The notes under the pieces were generated by a model that did not search any database, was not told where the DNA came from, and worked only from the letters and a program-made list of their open reading frames with translations. From Neomicrococcus aestuarii (lineage in GTDB: Bacteria > Actinomycetota > Actinomycetes > Actinomycetales > Micrococcaceae): DNA of 64,000 nt. Made by a program: the position numbers and the translations under genes. Where the stretch lies: NCBI RefSeq assembly GCF_014201135.1, contig NZ_JACHDR010000001.1:1054001-1118000 (forward strand). Reading direction: 5' to 3'. Shown piece after piece: positions 52,422 to 62,342 of this stretch. How positions within the stretch are numbered: the first letter of the stretch is position 1; every line of letters begins with the position of its first letter.

Positions 52422-54767
52422 CTAGCGAGCCGCGGCGCGGGACTCGTCGTAGCGCTTGTCAGCGTCCTGCTCGTGCGGGATAAACCGAACCGTCATGGCC
52501 TTGAAGCCCGGGGTGTTCGATTCGCGGGCCACGAGTTCACGGTGTACCAGTGCGTTCGCCTCCGGGAAGTACGCTGCCGCACATCCCTTCGCGGTGGGGT
52601 ATGACACCAGACGGAACTTGTTGGCGCGACGCTCTTCACCCTTGAACGTGGAGATCACGTCCACCATGTCACGGTCCTTGAAGCCCAACGCCTCAATGTC
52701 TTCCGGGTGTACCAGCAGCACGCGACGGCCGTTGGAGATGCCGCGGTAGCGGTCGTCCAATCCGTAGAACGTGGTGTTGTACTGGTCGTGGCTTCGCATG
52801 GTCTGAAGGATCAGGTGTCCTTCTGGTGCGCTCAGGTATTCGAGTGGGCTCACGGTGAAGCGAGCCTTACCGATGTCCGTTGCGAAGGAGCGGGTGTCAC
52901 GCGGCGGGTTAGGCAGCACGAAGCCGTTCTTTTGGCGCACGCGCAGGTTGAAGTCTTCGAATCCTGGAACAACGCGGGAGATGTGATCGCGAATGACGTC
53001 GTAATCCTCGGCCATGGCCTTCCAGTCCACCACGTGATCCTCCCCGAAGGTGGCGGTGGCCATGCGAGCGATGATGACGGGTTCGGCCAACAAGTGCTCA
53101 GAGACAGGCTTGAGGCGTCCCTGAGTGGAGTGGATGACGGACATGGAGTCTTCCACGGACAAGAATTGCGGCCCGTTGGGGTGCTTGTCGTCGCGGTCCG
53201 TGCGGCCAAGCGTCGGCAAGATGATGGACGTCTTGCCGTGCACTACGTGGGAGCGGTTGGGCTTGGTGGAGATGTGCACCGTGAGTCCGGCGCGGCGCAT
53301 GCCGGCTTCGAGAGCTTCCGTATCCGCGTTGGCCAGCGCAAAGTTGCCGCCCATGGAGACGAAGACGTCGACCTCATCCTTTTCGAAGCTCTCGAGAGCT
53401 TCGGTGGAGTCCACGCCGAATTCGCGCGGCGAGGTGATCTTAAATTCTCTATCGATGGCCTCAAGCATGGCTTCGGTGGGCTTTTCCCAAATGCCCATAG
53501 TGCGGTCGCCCTGCACGTTGGAGTGTCCGCGGACCGGGCACGCACCAGCGCCGGGCTTGCCGAAGTTGCCCTGCATGAGCAAGATGTTGATGATTTCGCG
53601 CAAGGTAGGAACGGAGTGTGGCTGCTGCGTCAGTCCCAGAGCCCAGCAGATGATGGTGGCTTTGGACTTCGCCAACAAGTTAGCGATCGTGGAGATTTCC
53701 AGACGGGAGAGCCCCGTGGCTTCTTCCGTAGCGTCCCAGTCGATCTCCGCGCGAGCGGCAAGATATTCGTCAAAGCCAACGGTCTGAGCATCCACAAACG
53801 CCCGATCCACAATGGATCCCGGGTTGCGGGCTTCCTCTTGCAAGAGCAAGTAACCGAACGCTTGGAAGAGGGCCAAGTCGCCGCCCACTTTGATCTGCAA
53901 GAAGTGATCGGAGATGGTGGTGCCATCGCCCACCACACCCTCGACGGACTGAGGGTCCTTGAACGCCATCAGGCCAGCTTCGGGAAGCGGGTTCACGGCC
54001 ACCACTACTGCGCCCTTCTTGCGGGCGTCCGCGAGCGCGGAGAGCATGCGCGGGTGGTTGGTGCCAGGGTTCTGGCCCACCACGAAGATCAGTTCTGCGT
54101 GCTCGAAGTCATCGAGGGAGACAGTGCCCTTGCCGATGCCCACGGTGGGGCGCATGGCCGATCCCGAGGATTCGTGGCACATGTTGGAGCAGTCTGGAAG
54201 GTTGTTGGTACCCAGGGAGCGCGCGAACAGCTGGTACATGAACGCGGTCTCGTTTGCGGTACGTCCCGAGGTGTAGAACACGCAGCGGTCCGGGGTGGTG
54301 TGGTTGATGTGTTCACCGATGGTCGCGAACGCTTCGTTCCACGAGATCGGCGAATAGTGGGTGTCGCCTTCGCGAATGATCATGGGGTGGGTGATTCGAC
54401 CCTGATTGCCCAACCAGTACTCGGTCTTGTCTTCAAGATCAGCGATCGAGTGCTGTGCCCACCACTCTGGAGTGACTACGCGGGTGGTGTTTTCTTCAGC
54501 AACCGCCTTGGCTCCGTTTTCACAGAACTCGGCGGGCTTACGGGCACCCGTAATGGATTCTGGCCACGCACAACCGGGGCAGTCGAAGCCGCCGCGCTGG
54601 TTGATGCGAGCGAGGGAACGAACCGTACGCGTCACGCCGGCGGCACTCAATCCACGTTCCAAGGCTACGGTGACCGCTTTGACTCCTGCGGCGCTGGTCT
54701 TCGGGGCGCCAACTTTGAGCTGGTCCTCGTTAATATCTTGAATCGGAGCTGGTTTGCTCAGCGACAT
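52422..54767 (-). CDS. FdhF/YdeP-type molybdopterin oxidoreductase
   Basis: 781 residues. The N-terminus carries a Cys pair, GGFDCPGCAWPE (Cys63, Cys66), then the molybdopterin oxidoreductase fold with CVFYTSGRTANETAFMYQLFAR, NMCHESSGSAM, VGQNPGTNHPRM, GNFGKPGAGACPVRGHSNVQGDRTMG, and a C-terminal dinucleotide-binding domain with LQTMRSHDQYNTTFYG. Relatives include E. coli YdeP and predicted formate dehydrogenases. The immediately upstream fdhD supports a sulfurated Mo-bisPGD enzyme. AGAGG precedes the ATG. Confidence 0.9.
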   Translation of the reverse strand: MSLSKPAPIQDINEDQLKVGAPKTSAAGVKAVTVALERGLSAAGVTRTVRSLARINQRGGFDCPGCAWPESITGARKPAEFCENGAKAVAEENTTRVVTPEWWAQHSIADLEDKTEYWLGNQGRITHPMIIREGDTHYSPISWNEAFATIGEHINHTTPDRCVFYTSGRTANETAFMYQLFARSLGTNNLPDCSNMCHESSGSAMRPTVGIGKGTVSLDDFEHAELIFVVGQNPGTNHPRMLSALADARKKGAVVVAVNPLPEAGLMAFKDPQSVEGVVGDGTTISDHFLQIKVGGDLALFQAFGYLLLQEEARNPGSIVDRAFVDAQTVGFDEYLAARAEIDWDATEEATGLSRLEISTIANLLAKSKATIICWALGLTQQPHSVPTLREIINILLMQGNFGKPGAGACPVRGHSNVQGDRTMGIWEKPTEAMLEAIDREFKITSPREFGVDSTEALESFEKDEVDVFVSMGGNFALANADTEALEAGMRRAGLTVHISTKPNRSHVVHGKTSIILPTLGRTDRDDKHPNGPQFLSVEDSMSVIHSTQGRLKPVSEHLLAEPVIIARMATATFGEDHVVDWKAMAEDYDVIRDHISRVVPGFEDFNLRVRQKNGFVLPNPPRDTRSFATDIGKARFTVSPLEYLSAPEGHLILQTMRSHDQYNTTFYGLDDRYRGISNGRRVLLVHPEDIEALGFKDRDMVDVISTFKGEERRANKFRLVSYPTAKGCAAAYFPEANALVHRELVARESNTPGFKAMTVRFIPHEQDADKRYDESRAAAR

Positions 54768-54779
54768 TTCACAACCTCT

Positions 54780-55643
54780 TTATGTGAGCGCATCGATCGT
54801 TGTGGGCACGACAATGCGATGGACACCCGTATATACGTTCACCGTACTAGTTCTGCTGAAACCTGCAAGCGTTAGTTGCGCCCGCTCGGCGAGCTCCACC
54901 GCCAAGGACGATGGGGCGCTCACGGCTGACAATACGGGAATTCCGGCCATCCATGCCTTCTGGACCAGCTCAAATGACGCCCGCCCGGAGACTTGAAGAA
55001 TGGTTCCGGAGAGCGGAAGTTTGCCTTCCCGCAACGCCCAGCCCACCACCTTATCCACCGCATTATGACGTCCTACATCTTCACGCAGACAGAGCAGCTC
55101 CCCGTCGGCGGTGAAGAGACCGGCTGCGTGAACGCCACCAGTTTTGGAGAACAGGGCTTGGGATTCGCGCAGGGTGTCCGGCAGCTTGAGCAGGGTGTCG
55201 AGCTTCACCGTCATGGTGTCGCCGCTGAGGTCGTAACCTCCGGATTTCTCGACCGCTTCAATGGATGCCGTGCCGCAGATACCGCAGCTTGAGCTCGTGT
55301 AGACGTGACGTTCCATGGTTAGGTCCGGTGGAACAGCGCCAGCGCCAAGTCCGGCTTCCACCACGTTGAAGGTCTGCTGACCGTTCTCATCCTCGCCGGC
55401 ACAGAACCTCATGCTGGTGAGTTGATCGGCGGCCCGTATGACGCCCTCGGACACCAAGAACCCGGCAACCAGGTCAAAATCGTGGCCCGGGGTGCGCATG
55501 GTGACGCTAAACGACTTATGTCCAAGCCGAATTTCTAGCGGCTCTTCCATGGCCATGGTCTCCTCTTTCTCGCGCGAGAAGACCTGACCGTCGGGACCAA
55601 GTCCAAGACGGGTGATGCGCTTTCGGGACGTTAGTCGGCCCAC
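54780..55643 (-). CDS. fdhD: FdhD, formate dehydrogenase sulfurtransferase
   Basis: 287 residues. The persulfide-carrying pair Cys120-x2-Cys123 is in SSSCGICGTASIE, and LREDVGRHNAVDKV and VSGRASFELVQKAWMAGIP are family blocks. FdhD passes sulfur from a cysteine desulfurase to the molybdenum cofactor of the formate dehydrogenase. The GTG start at 55643, six bases after GGGAGG, matches family N-termini (MGR-x-T-x-R-x-RI). It lies 12 bases before the oxidoreductase gene. Confidence 0.95.
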   Translation of the reverse strand: MGRLTSRKRITRLGLGPDGQVFSREKEETMAMEEPLEIRLGHKSFSVTMRTPGHDFDLVAGFLVSEGVIRAADQLTSMRFCAGEDENGQQTFNVVEAGLGAGAVPPDLTMERHVYTSSSCGICGTASIEAVEKSGGYDLSGDTMTVKLDTLLKLPDTLRESQALFSKTGGVHAAGLFTADGELLCLREDVGRHNAVDKVVGWALREGKLPLSGTILQVSGRASFELVQKAWMAGIPVLSAVSAPSSLAVELAERAQLTLAGFSRTSTVNVYTGVHRIVVPTTIDALT

Positions 55644-55668
55644 AATATTCCTCCCATAGGTTGAGGAT

Positions 55669-55679
55669 GACGACGACGC
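55669..55679 (+). repeat. TACGACGACGC repeat, one mismatch, abutting the moeA stop
   Basis: GACGACGACGCAAGCTC: the TGA of moeA is part of the AGCTCA extension. The copy lies between moeA and the fdhD ribosome site. Confidence 0.7.
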
Positions 55680-55683
55680 AAGC

Positions 55684-56898
55684 TCACCACGGGAGCTCCA
55701 ACCAGCGGACACTGTCCCCCGGTTCGGTTCCTTCTGGTGGAATGACCATGACGCCGTCTGCGTCGCCGAGACCGCGCAACATGGCGGGCCCGGTGTGTTC
55801 TCTTGAGATAACTCTGAGTTCGTGGTGGCTGTTCCCTGCAGTGTCGTCAGTGCTCAGTCCTGCTGGGACTAGTCGCACTCGTCCGGGCAATGCGGTGAAG
55901 CGCTCCCCCACGCGGATCTGGCGGGGTTCGGTAAAGGAGCGCGCTAGAACACCATCCAAGAGCGGCTGCAGGATGGTGAGGGCAGCCATGAACGCCGCCA
56001 GCGGGTTACCCGGCAGACCCACAATGACGCGATCGTCGGGAAGCTGCGCCAAGAACGCGGGATGTCCGGGCCGCATGGCGACCGAAGGAACCAGAATGCG
56101 AGCGCCCAGGTCCTCAGCGGCCTTCCGCAAAAAGTCGTGGTCCGAGTGCCCTGTCCCGCCCGTGGAGAGGATGATCTGAGCGTCAGTCGTTTCGATGGCC
56201 CTGAGCGTCGATGCTAGATCGTCCCCGATGCGCTGCACAAAGGGTGTGGCCTCGGCGGCGCCCCACGCGGTCAACACCGGTGGGAGGAACTCAGAGAAGC
56301 TATCGCGCACTTGTCCCGGAAGCGGCACGCCGGACGTCACCACTTCGCGGCCGCTCAATACCAGCCCCACCGGCGGCGAAATAACCACGTGCACGTCGTC
56401 CCAGCCGCTCGCGGCAATGACGGCGAGCCGTGGCGGTGTCAGGACGGTACCGGCAGCCAACAGCACGTCGCCAGCCTTCGCTTCGCGCTCTGCCGGGCGA
56501 ATATCGGCGCCCCAGCGTGGCTCCGGAGCCGAGAGCACGCCGTCGTACTCCGAAGCAGCCTCGGAACGGACCACAGCCGTGCAACCGTGCGGCAGCGCGC
56601 CGCCGGTAAGAATGACGCGGGCCTGATGATCGCCCAGCGTGTCGCTGGCCGCGTGGGGCTCGTCCTGCGCGGCACGGGGCTGGATCCGCCACGGTCCCGA
56701 GCCAGCCACCGCCCACCCATCCATTGCGGAGGACGCGTAATGCGGAATTCCTTGGAGCGCGGTCACGTCCCGTGCAAGCGTGCGGCCCGAAGCTCTAGAG
56801 AGTGGAACCAGTTCCTCGTGCGGAATCCGCTCGCGCACCAGGGTGCCGAGCTCGTAAGCGAGGAGTCGCGCGGTTTCCCACGCCACATCGTGGATCAT
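55684..56898 (-). CDS. moeA: MoeA, molybdopterin molybdenumtransferase
   Basis: 404 residues, full length. HYASSAMDGWAVAG near residue 52, ILTGGALPHGCTAVVRSE near 95, LSTGGTGHSDHD near 245 and IVGLPGNPLAAFMA near 293 are the MoeA signatures. It inserts molybdenum into adenylylated molybdopterin. It overlaps the upstream DUF6457 gene by four bases and precedes fdhD. Confidence 0.95.
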   Translation of the reverse strand: MIHDVAWETARLLAYELGTLVRERIPHEELVPLSRASGRTLARDVTALQGIPHYASSAMDGWAVAGSGPWRIQPRAAQDEPHAASDTLGDHQARVILTGGALPHGCTAVVRSEAASEYDGVLSAPEPRWGADIRPAEREAKAGDVLLAAGTVLTPPRLAVIAASGWDDVHVVISPPVGLVLSGREVVTSGVPLPGQVRDSFSEFLPPVLTAWGAAEATPFVQRIGDDLASTLRAIETTDAQIILSTGGTGHSDHDFLRKAAEDLGARILVPSVAMRPGHPAFLAQLPDDRVIVGLPGNPLAAFMAALTILQPLLDGVLARSFTEPRQIRVGERFTALPGRVRLVPAGLSTDDTAGNSHHELRVISREHTGPAMLRGLGDADGVMVIPPEGTEPGDSVRWLELPW

Positions 56899-57197
56899 GC
56901 AGTTTCGCTGCGGCTCTTGATGATGGAGCGCGCGTGCTTCACGGCGGAGGAAATTGCGTTATCCACGGTGGTCTGCCCGGAGGCCGCGGCCATTCCGGCG
57001 GCAAGACCCACCACGAACGTGGTCAAGGGTGCAGCGGGGCGAATCACTTGGTGGGCGGCGACGCCGGCCAGGCCCAACAACGCATCAATGTCCAGGTCCA
57101 CGTCTTCGAGTTCAAACCGGTCCAAGAGTTCGCGGGACCATTCGCGAAGCACGCGGTCCTTCTGCTCCTGAGTCAGCTCCGGCGAAGTATTTTCCAT
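56895..57197 (-). CDS. DUF6457 protein of the molybdenum-cofactor operon
   Basis: 100 residues, acidic, predicted helical. The family is recurrently found next to moeA and mobA in actinobacteria, so a cofactor-related role is likely but unknown. AGGAGG precedes the ATG at 57197, which is preferred over an upstream in-frame Met. Confidence 0.85.
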   Translation of the reverse strand: MENTSPELTQEQKDRVLREWSRELLDRFELEDVDLDIDALLGLAGVAAHQVIRPAAPLTTFVVGLAAGMAAASGQTTVDNAISSAVKHARSIIKSRSETA

Positions 57198-57285
57198 GTG
57201 TCCTCCTGATGCGCTTGGCCACAAATCAAAGCCAAACATCTAGTCTAGGGACTTCCAGCAAAAGCCCGTCCCCTGTGTCCTGACC

Positions 57286-57951
57286 TTACGGGAGGTCAAC
57301 GCCGAAGCGGCGGGCGTCCTCGGGTGAATCAATGTCCTGGGTAGCGTCGCTCGCAGAGGCCGGAAGATCGACGAACACGGCGGTATCCGCGCCCAGAAGC
57401 CACCGCAAACTCTGACCCACGAACGGATCCTTCCCAGAATGTCCTGCCGTGGAAGCGGCACGTTCCTCGGCGACTCGATCCAACAGTTGTGCGTACGGGA
57501 CGGCGCTCATGAGCCACTGCGGGTACCCCTGCGCGTCCCTGGGCACCACCAGCCGGCCGGGGTGACGCTCGATTTCGTGCCGCATTCGGGAGAGGGCTTG
57601 GCATGGGTCCACAAAATCTGCCGCAAGGAGTGCGACGACGTCTGGTTGCGTTCCCGTTTCTTGCGCGCGGTTGGTCAGTGATTCGGTAGCGCAGGCCGCG
57701 GCGGCTGCGGGTCCGGCGAGCTCGGGGCTCTCTTGGACGCGGGTGGTGTTGTGCCTGGCCGAGAGTTCTTGGTCAAGGCTCGGTGGTCCCACGACGACCG
57801 TGTGCCACAGGTCCGCTCTGAATGTTTCGTTGACAGCATCCAGAACTCCGCCGAGCAGGGTGATCCCGGAACGCCTCAGTAAAGGCTTGTTGACGCCGCC
57901 CATCCGTGAACCCGCGCCACCAGCCATGACCACTGCCGCAATAGATTGCAT
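57286..57951 (-). CDS. mobA: MobA-type molybdenum cofactor nucleotidyltransferase
   Basis: 221 residues. AAVVMAGGAGSRMGGVNKPLLRRSG at the start is the NTP-transferase loop, VALLAADFVDP near 115 holds the metal Asp, and the C-terminus has DLPASASDATQDIDSPED. MobA attaches GMP to the cofactor, as required by FdhF-type enzymes. The ATG at 57951 follows GGGAG six bases upstream; longer starts would run into the HNH gene. Confidence 0.88.
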   Translation of the reverse strand: MQSIAAVVMAGGAGSRMGGVNKPLLRRSGITLLGGVLDAVNETFRADLWHTVVVGPPSLDQELSARHNTTRVQESPELAGPAAAAACATESLTNRAQETGTQPDVVALLAADFVDPCQALSRMRHEIERHPGRLVVPRDAQGYPQWLMSAVPYAQLLDRVAEERAASTAGHSGKDPFVGQSLRWLLGADTAVFVDLPASASDATQDIDSPEDARRFGVDLP

Positions 57952-57988
57952 CGAGGCTCCCGTCCGGCCGGTGGTCTCTTCGGGGGCG

Positions 57989-58489
57989 TTAGGCGGCGTG
58001 TGCATCCAAGAAAGCATTCCAGCTGGGGGCTGGCTTTTCCAACTCGGTGATGTACCACTGCGGGCCTACCGGCCGAACGGGCTTCCGAGGTAGGGTCCAG
58101 CCCATTTGTCGCAGAGTTTTGTTGCCCTTCTTGTTATTGCAAGGCAAGCAGCAGGCAACGAGGTTCTCCCACGAGTCTTCGCCGCCAAGGGATCGTGGGT
58201 GCACATGATCCACGGTGGTAGCGGTGCGCCCACAGTACACGCATCGGTGGGAATCTCGTCGAAGCACTCCGCGACGCGTGACATGTACGGCTTCGCGGTA
58301 GGGGACGCGCACGTACCTATTGAGCAGGATGACAGTGGGTCGAGACAAGATTTCTTGTGGACCCACCACAGGGTCTTCGTAGTCCTCGGCGAGGATGCTC
58401 GCTTTGCCAGTGAGCACAAGCAAAAGCGCTCGGCGGAAGGTCACTACCGCGAGCGGTTCATATCCAGCATTCAGTACAAGAGTTCGCAT
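57989..58489 (-). CDS. HNH endonuclease family protein
   Basis: 166 residues. The HNH/treble-clef motif is CVYCGRTATTVDHVHPRSLGGEDSWENLVACCLPCNNKKGNKTL at ~88-131 in pieces: CVYC, DHVHPRSLGG, NLVACCLPCNNKKG. The N-terminus MRTLVLNAGYEPLAVV is typical of the small actinobacterial and cyanobacterial HNH group of unknown cellular role. It stands alone, with no restriction or phage genes nearby. Confidence 0.93.
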   Translation of the reverse strand: MRTLVLNAGYEPLAVVTFRRALLLVLTGKASILAEDYEDPVVGPQEILSRPTVILLNRYVRVPYREAVHVTRRGVLRRDSHRCVYCGRTATTVDHVHPRSLGGEDSWENLVACCLPCNNKKGNKTLRQMGWTLPRKPVRPVGPQWYITELEKPAPSWNAFLDAHAA

Positions 58490-58671
58490 GTGCGGTCCTC
58501 TGGGGTCCTGAGCGTTGCGGCTACGTCCTGTGCTCTAGCCGCAACTTCGAGCGTGGGATCACTTTCTAGATTAGCGCTTGCGCGTCAGAGCGCAGATTTC
58601 TCCCACCCGCGCGCACGGGCGTGTCGCAACTCACGCCGTGCGATTGCCTGGTCTTCTTGCAGGTGGAAAAC

Positions 58672-58703
58672 AAAAGAACCCCCGGAAAACCGGGGGTTCT
58701 TTT
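58672..58703 (-). terminator. Perfect terminator of the NlpC/P60 gene
   Basis: AAAAGAACCCCCGG pairs with CCGGGGGTTCTTTT, 14 bp, loop AAAA, beginning 24 bases past the stop. Confidence 0.9.
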
Positions 58704-58726
58704 GAATGTCATTGTCTCTGTAGCTA

Positions 58727-59779
58727 TTAGCCAGCGAGGGTGTAGTAGCCGTAGAGCGGGTTACGCGAGACCGAGTGGATCATGGTGTCCACGGTGGGGT
58801 TCTGCGCACCGATCATCATGCCGTTTCCAAGGTAGATGCCAACGTGGCCGCCACCGTTCTGGAAGACAAGGTCGCCTGGCTTAGGGTTGCTCGTGCGAAC
58901 GAACTGGCCCGAGCCAAGGATTGCGGAGGTGCCGCGGGAAATGCTGATGCCGTGCTGCTTGTAAACCCACTGCAGGAAACCGGAGCAGTCCCAACCGGAT
59001 GGGGAAGATCCGCCCCAAACGTATGGAACACCCGAGTAACGGGAAGCCGTAGCAGCGATGCCGCTGAGGTTTGCCGTGTTCACGGAGGGAGCAACTGGAG
59101 CAACGCTCTTAGTTGCGGCAGCCGAGGACGTCGACGATGCCGAGCTACGGGTTACTGGAGCAACGCTGGTGGCTGCTGTAGCGGAAGAAGTCGACGAAGC
59201 CGAGCTACGGGTTACTGGAGCAACCGAGGAGCTGGAGGACGTCGAAGACTGAGTGTTAGACGTAGAAGTCCGGGTGTTGGACGTTGCAGTCCGGGTGTTG
59301 GACGTTGCCGTCTGCGCCGAAGCGGTGGACTGAGCAGAGGTGTTTTCCTGAACGGAAGACGTTTCCTCGGTCTCAGCTTCAAGAGCTGGGCTGTTGGTAA
59401 CAGCAACCTCTGGAACCTCAACTACAACAGGCTTTGGCTTTGGCTTTGGTGCCGGCGCGGTCTTTACAGAAGCGCGAACCGGAGCAACAGCCTTCTTTTC
59501 CTTGACGGAAGGAGCAACAACAGCCGATACAACGGTGGACTGAAGAGCAACACGCTCGATGTTCAGTGCATCCATCGGTGCTGCAGCAGCTTCACGAGCT
59601 GCGGGGTTTGCCTGAGCTGGAACGCCCAGGGTCAGGACCATGCCCGAAGCAGCCGCGACGACAGCCGCGGAGCGACCAATCGAACCAGCGTTCGTGGCCA
59701 CGGCCTTAGAGATACCCGCAATAGAGTTTGAACGGGTAGTGCCGGCTCGACGCCGACCCAAAGCAATACGCTTCGACAA
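58727..59779 (-). CDS. Secreted NlpC/P60 peptidoglycan endopeptidase
   Basis: 350 residues. The N-terminus is basic with a signal-like hydrophobic segment (~37-57, ending AQA). A long Ala/Ser/Thr/Val linker contains internal repeats, and the C-terminal NlpC/P60 domain (~235-350) has catalytic Cys in GWDCSGFLQWVYKQHG, His in GHVGIYLGNG and a following polar residue. It hydrolyses stem-peptide bonds in cell-wall remodelling. The start is TTG at 59779, six bases after GGGAGAGG, directly behind a c-di-AMP riboswitch. Confidence 0.92.
   Translation of the reverse strand: MSKRIALGRRRAGTTRSNSIAGISKAVATNAGSIGRSAAVVAAASGMVLTLGVPAQANPAAREAAAAPMDALNIERVALQSTVVSAVVAPSVKEKKAVAPVRASVKTAPAPKPKPKPVVVEVPEVAVTNSPALEAETEETSSVQENTSAQSTASAQTATSNTRTATSNTRTSTSNTQSSTSSSSSVAPVTRSSASSTSSATAATSVAPVTRSSASSTSSAAATKSVAPVAPSVNTANLSGIAATASRYSGVPYVWGGSSPSGWDCSGFLQWVYKQHGISISRGTSAILGSGQFVRTSNPKPGDLVFQNGGGHVGIYLGNGMMIGAQNPTVDTMIHSVSRNPLYGYYTLAG
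59101..59220 (+). repeat. Two tandem 60-bp units in the NlpC/P60 linker
   Basis: 59101-59160 and 59161-59220 are near-identical 60-base units encoding the APVTRSSASSTSSA stretch of the secreted enzyme. Confidence 0.85.
59253..59315 (+). repeat. Three tandem 21-bp units in the NlpC/P60 linker
   Basis: Units starting at 59253, 59274 and 59295, each beginning GTGTT-GGACGT, encode SNTRTAT-like repeats. Confidence 0.8.
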
Positions 59780-59789
59780 TTTAGTACCT

Positions 59790-59966
59790 CTCCCAGCGCC
59801 TGCGAGGTGAGCTGTCGGGTTCGAAGACTTTCGTCTTCGACACACGTCTATCGCTAAGAGAGTTTGTGTGCTTAACCCCAAGGGCCCAAAGTGTGTGAGG
59901 CCCAAATGGGTCCCCCGCCATCGCCAATAGCTTTCTTGCGAACGGACCTCGAGCAGCGGCGATGTT
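59790..59966 (-). ncRNA. ydaO-yuaA (c-di-AMP) riboswitch
   Basis: The minus strand shows the class consensus in order: ATCGCCGCTGCTCGAGG, then GGCGGGGGACCCA, TTGGGGTTAAGC, and near the 3' end GAACCCGACAGCTCACCTCGC followed by AGGCG. The GGGAGAGG ribosome site of the NlpC/P60 gene begins directly after it, so control of translation is possible as well as of transcription. In actinobacteria this class is known upstream of cell-wall hydrolases. Confidence 0.9.
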
Positions 59967-60220
59967 CGGCTTCCCACTCAAGGGTGCCCTTCCATTTCGT
60001 CCGAGCACGCTTTAAACGGTACTTGATAAAAGTTTCAATGTCACATTCTGATCACGAAAAGGAGACGGAATGATCACGGGAAATTAGACGATCGTCTAAA
60101 GTTCCGCACGAATTCAAGGCTCCTACCCATCACGCACAGGATTAAAGAAATCCACAGCGCTTAATCAACGGGGCGCGTTATTGTTTCGTTACACCGTAAT
60201 GGTGCGAAACATGGCCGTTA
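59967..60220. other. Upstream region of the NlpC/P60 riboswitch transcript
   Basis: No gene. It contains a perfect palindrome at 60084-60099 and a direct repeat TGATCACG at 60049 and 60071. The promoter of the riboswitch RNA should lie here. Confidence 0.5.
60084..60099. promoter_or_regulatory. Perfect 16-bp palindrome, TetR-like operator
   Basis: TTAGACGATCGTCTAA, fully self-complementary, between the dtxR end and the NlpC/P60 riboswitch. The form resembles TetR-family operators; no tetR gene is adjacent. Confidence 0.6.
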
Positions 60221-60919
60221 TTAGGCACCAGGAGTGCGCACAAAAATGTGCTGTGAAACTTCGGCTGGAAGTTCCAGTGCTCCCTCGACGCCCTCGACGC
60301 GAACCAAGATGTATCCGGGTGAGCGCTCAAGGGTAATAGTGGCTCCCGGGCGGATACCGCCTTCGTTCAGCTGCGTGAGCAGTTCCGGTTCCACCTGAAT
60401 GGTTTCAGCCAAGCGCAGCACCACCATAGGGCCCGTTGCGCCGGCGTCCAGCGCGGCATCAAGATTCGTCACGGGGACAGCAATGTCAGCCCAACCCGGT
60501 CCGCCCAAAACTTCTAGGCCCGGAATGGGATTGCCGTACGGAGAGACCTCCGGCTTTCCCAATAGTTCAAAGAGACGGCGTTCGACTCGCTCGCTCATGA
60601 CGTGTTCCCACCGGCACGCTTCATCGTGGACATATTCCCACTCAAGACCAATGACGTCGGCTAGCAGTCGCTCAGCGAGACGGTGCTTTCGCATGACCTC
60701 GGTGGCAAGGGTTCGGCCGGTCTCCGTGAGCTCCAAGTGGCGGTCTCCGGATACGTGGACAAGATCGTCACGCTCCATGCGGGCCACTGTTTGAGATACC
60801 GTAGGCCCGGAATGTCCCAAGCGTTCGGCAATGCGGGCACGCAAAGGAGTAATGCTCTCTTCTTCGAGCTCCAAGATGGTGCGCAAGTACATCTCAGTGG
60901 TATCGATCAAGTCAGTCAT
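60221..60919 (-). CDS. ideR: DtxR/IdeR iron-dependent repressor
   Basis: 232 residues. The winged helix is ~20-65 ([32 protein letters not shown]). All metal ligands of DtxR appear at the same numbers: Met10, His79, Glu83, His98, Cys102, Glu105 and His106 ([14 protein letters not shown]). A dimer domain and a C-terminal SH3-like domain (~150-232) complete it. Cys102 favours the Fe-responsive over the Mn-responsive (MntR) type. GGGAG precedes the ATG. It is divergent from serC. Confidence 0.92.
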   Translation of the reverse strand: MTDLIDTTEMYLRTILELEEESITPLRARIAERLGHSGPTVSQTVARMERDDLVHVSGDRHLELTETGRTLATEVMRKHRLAERLLADVIGLEWEYVHDEACRWEHVMSERVERRLFELLGKPEVSPYGNPIPGLEVLGGPGWADIAVPVTNLDAALDAGATGPMVVLRLAETIQVEPELLTQLNEGGIRPGATITLERSPGYILVRVEGVEGALELPAEVSQHIFVRTPGA

Positions 60920-61103
60920 TGCATCTCCCGGAACTTCGTGCAGGAACGAGCTTCCCGCCGCCTGAACGTCTCCACTACTTTAGCCGTGGTTTCTGAAGTG
61001 TTCACATTCTGGGCACGGATGCGACATCCACAGGCTAATTGCACAAAATATAGGGAAGCGTTACTTCCTTACAGTTCTAACGTCTCACCCCACACCCCCC
61101 TGA

Positions 61104-62234
<1,131 letters not shown>

Positions 62235-62280
62235 ACGTCTCTGGGGCGCTAGCCCTCGTCGCACTGAGGGACACAGACAC

Positions 62281-62326
62281 CGAAGGCCGGTCACCGCATC
62301 AAGCTTCTCGCGGTAACCGGCCTTCG
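62281..62326. terminator. Bidirectional terminator between serC and DUF3027
   Basis: GAAGGCCGGTCACCGC pairs with GCGGTAACCGGCCTTC with one mismatch, loop about 12 bases. Confidence 0.85.
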
Positions 62327-62342
62327 TCGTCTTCAATATCTT

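Noticed and set aside
52707-54875. A 722-codon plus-strand frame
   Set aside because: It is antisense to the FdhF-type gene, which has clear motifs on the other strand.
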